In this document: positions 4,995-6,061 of the stretch, in pieces
Position numbering within the stretch: position 1 is the first letter of the stretch
Layout of the letters: each line of letters begins with the position of its first letter
Source of the DNA: JBJXFY01 sp046155815
GTDB taxonomy: Bacteria; Verrucomicrobiota; Verrucomicrobiia; Limisphaerales; CAIMTB01
Assembly (NCBI GenBank): GCA_046155815.1
Contig: JBJXFY010000191.1
Location: 1 to 6,061 of the forward strand
Direction: 5' to 3'
Length of the DNA: 6,061 nt
Notes under the pieces: model-generated
What the model saw: the letters and a program-made list of their open reading frames with translations, nothing else
Databases searched by the model: none
Told to the model about the DNA's origin: nothing
Program-made: the position numbers and the translations under genes

Positions 4995-6061
4995 ATGAAC
5001 GCTGCCCTCCGGCGACTCCTCTCCCTCGGCCTCCTCCTTGGCTGCGCCCTTCTCCTGCCCGCCCGCGCGGCGGACCCGCTCCGCGTCTTCATCCGCGGCG
5101 GCGTGAAGACGCACGGGCCGAACCAGCACGACCACCCGCGCTTCCTCGGCGAATGGACGAAGCTCCTCGGCGAGCGCGGCCTGAAGGTGGACGGCGCGAT
5201 GGAGTTCCCCACCGCCGCGCAGCTCGCCCAGACGGACGTGCTCGTGATCTACGCCGCGGACGGCATGAAGATCGAGGGCCAGCAGCGGACGGACTTCGAG
5301 ACCTTCCTCAGGCGCGGCGGCGGCGTGGTGGTCATCCACGACGGCATCGTCAGCGGGCAGGGCGCCGAGAACCCGGAGTGGACCAAGAAGATCGTGGGCG
5401 GCGCGTGGCGCTGGGATCTCCCGCAGGAAAAGCGCACCAAATGGCACGAGGGCGAGGTGGGCCTCTACTGGGTGGACCAGGAACACCCGATCAGCCGCGG
5501 CCTCTCGAACTTCGACTGGAACGACGAGATCTACTACGACCTCGACATGGCACCGGACGCACGCGTGCTGGCCACCTCGTTCCACAGCGTCTTCGTCATC
5601 GCGCCGCAGGTCTGGACCTACGAGAAGACCCTCGAGGGCGGCACGGCGCCGTACCGCGCGGTGGTCAGCCTGCCGGGCCACCTGTTCGACGTGTTCAACA
5701 CGCCGCACTACCGCGCGATCCTGCTGCGGAGCATCGCCTGGGCCGGCGGGCGGGCGAACGCCGACGAGTTCGTCCTGCCCGAGGAGCTGGCGTCGCTGAA
5801 GTACCCCGCCGGCGGCCCGACGCCGGCGAAGAAGGCGCTGGCCGAGCTGCAGGAACACCTCCACCCGGAGTTCACCATCTCCCTCGCCGCGGACGAGAAC
5901 GTGTCCGAGAAGATCATGTCGCTGGACTGGGACCCGAGCGGCCGGCTCTGGGTGGTCGAGACGCCCGAGTACCCCGGCGGGCGCGACATCCACAAGGCCG
6001 ACGCCGCGGCGCATCCGTACCGCGGCCAGGAGCCGGACAAGTTCCCCGTGGGCGGCAAGGA
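4995..6061 (+). CDS. ThuA-domain protein fused to a membrane-bound dehydrogenase-type domain (3' end outside window)
   Basis: The frame is open from ATG 4995 to the window edge (355 codons) with no stop. Residues 1-26 are a signal peptide: Arg-Arg, a Leu-rich core and ARA-AD as the likely cleavage site. The C17 inside the core is not in a good lipobox. Residues about 29-260 resemble a ThuA-like domain (a class I glutamine amidotransferase-like fold first named from trehalose utilisation): LRVFIRGGVKTHG (29-41), HDHPRF (45-50), DVLVIYAADG (81-90), FLRRGGGVVVIHDG (104-117) and LPGHLFDVFNTPHYRAILLRSIAWA toward its end. From about residue 293, FTISLAADENVSEKIMSLDWD followed by GRLWVVETPEYP and the Gln-Glu-Pro-Asp-Lys stretch match the start of the Pirellula/Verrucomicrobium N-terminal membrane-bound dehydrogenase domain, a beta-propeller often followed by HEAT repeats and a CxxCH heme site. 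The protein probably acts outside the cytoplasm on sugars or related alcohols; substrate unknown. The gap after the LysR gene is 98 bases with no evident terminator. Confidence 0.85.
   Translation, partial: MNAALRRLLSLGLLLGCALLLPARAADPLRVFIRGGVKTHGPNQHDHPRFLGEWTKLLGERGLKVDGAMEFPTAAQLAQTDVLVIYAADGMKIEGQQRTDFETFLRRGGGVVVIHDGIVSGQGAENPEWTKKIVGGAWRWDLPQEKRTKWHEGEVGLYWVDQEHPISRGLSNFDWNDEIYYDLDMAPDARVLATSFHSVFVIAPQVWTYEKTLEGGTAPYRAVVSLPGHLFDVFNTPHYRAILLRSIAWAGGRANADEFVLPEELASLKYPAGGPTPAKKALAELQEHLHPEFTISLAADENVSEKIMSLDWDPSGRLWVVETPEYPGGRDIHKADAAAHPYRGQEPDKFPVGGK

Noticed and set aside
4311..6014. A 567-codon open frame on the minus strand
   Set aside because: It runs antisense to the LysR and ThuA-type genes, is rich in Arg, Val, Glu and Ala, and shows no family motif. 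Long antisense frames are expected where GC is this high.
1..6061. CRISPR arrays, tRNA or rRNA genes, tandem repeats
   Set aside because: No regularly spaced repeats, no cloverleaf-like or rRNA-like sequence and no tandem repeat array were recognised on reading either strand.

Overview
The window reads like a chromosomal segment of a Verrucomicrobiota bacterium, plausibly of the Pedosphaera/Limisphaerales group. This placement is an inference from gene content: a prepilin-like protein with an H-X(n)-DG-type C-terminus, a ThuA domain joined to a Pirellula/Verrucomicrobium-type membrane-bound dehydrogenase domain, and a remnant ending in the 'FFRV...LDTD' pattern of secreted proteins in this phylum. 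No taxonomic marker gene is present.

The left half (1-3111) is a plus-strand run. It starts with the tail of a small membrane protein with a Cys-x-Cys motif. Next come a GT4-type glycosyltransferase (257-1276), a second, DxD-type glycosyltransferase (about 1269-2324) and a prepilin-like protein (2302-3111). The last three overlap by a few bases at each junction and look translationally coupled. The two transferases would build a surface or secreted glycan. The link to the pilin-like protein is only positional. The first ~700 bases are clearly richer in AT than the rest.

The middle (3112-3602) has no intact gene. Read on the minus strand it holds a scar: a frameshifted remnant of a verrucomicrobial secreted protein (about 3602-3323) is cut off at 'LDTD', directly followed by what looks like the 5' end of an IS256-family element. 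That element's transposase is itself broken off after about 20 residues, next to the pilin stop codon.

The right half is very GC-rich. A small ferredoxin on the minus strand (3845-3603) is divergent from a LysR-type regulator on the plus strand (3973-4896), with a 127-base gap between them and a T-N11-A dyad over the regulator's start codon. Downstream, a signal-peptide-bearing ThuA/membrane-bound dehydrogenase protein (4995 to the window end) is open to the edge. No clearly new system is visible. The best leads are the foreign-looking in-frame insert in the second glycosyltransferase, the layered insertion scar, and the ferredoxin/LysR pair.
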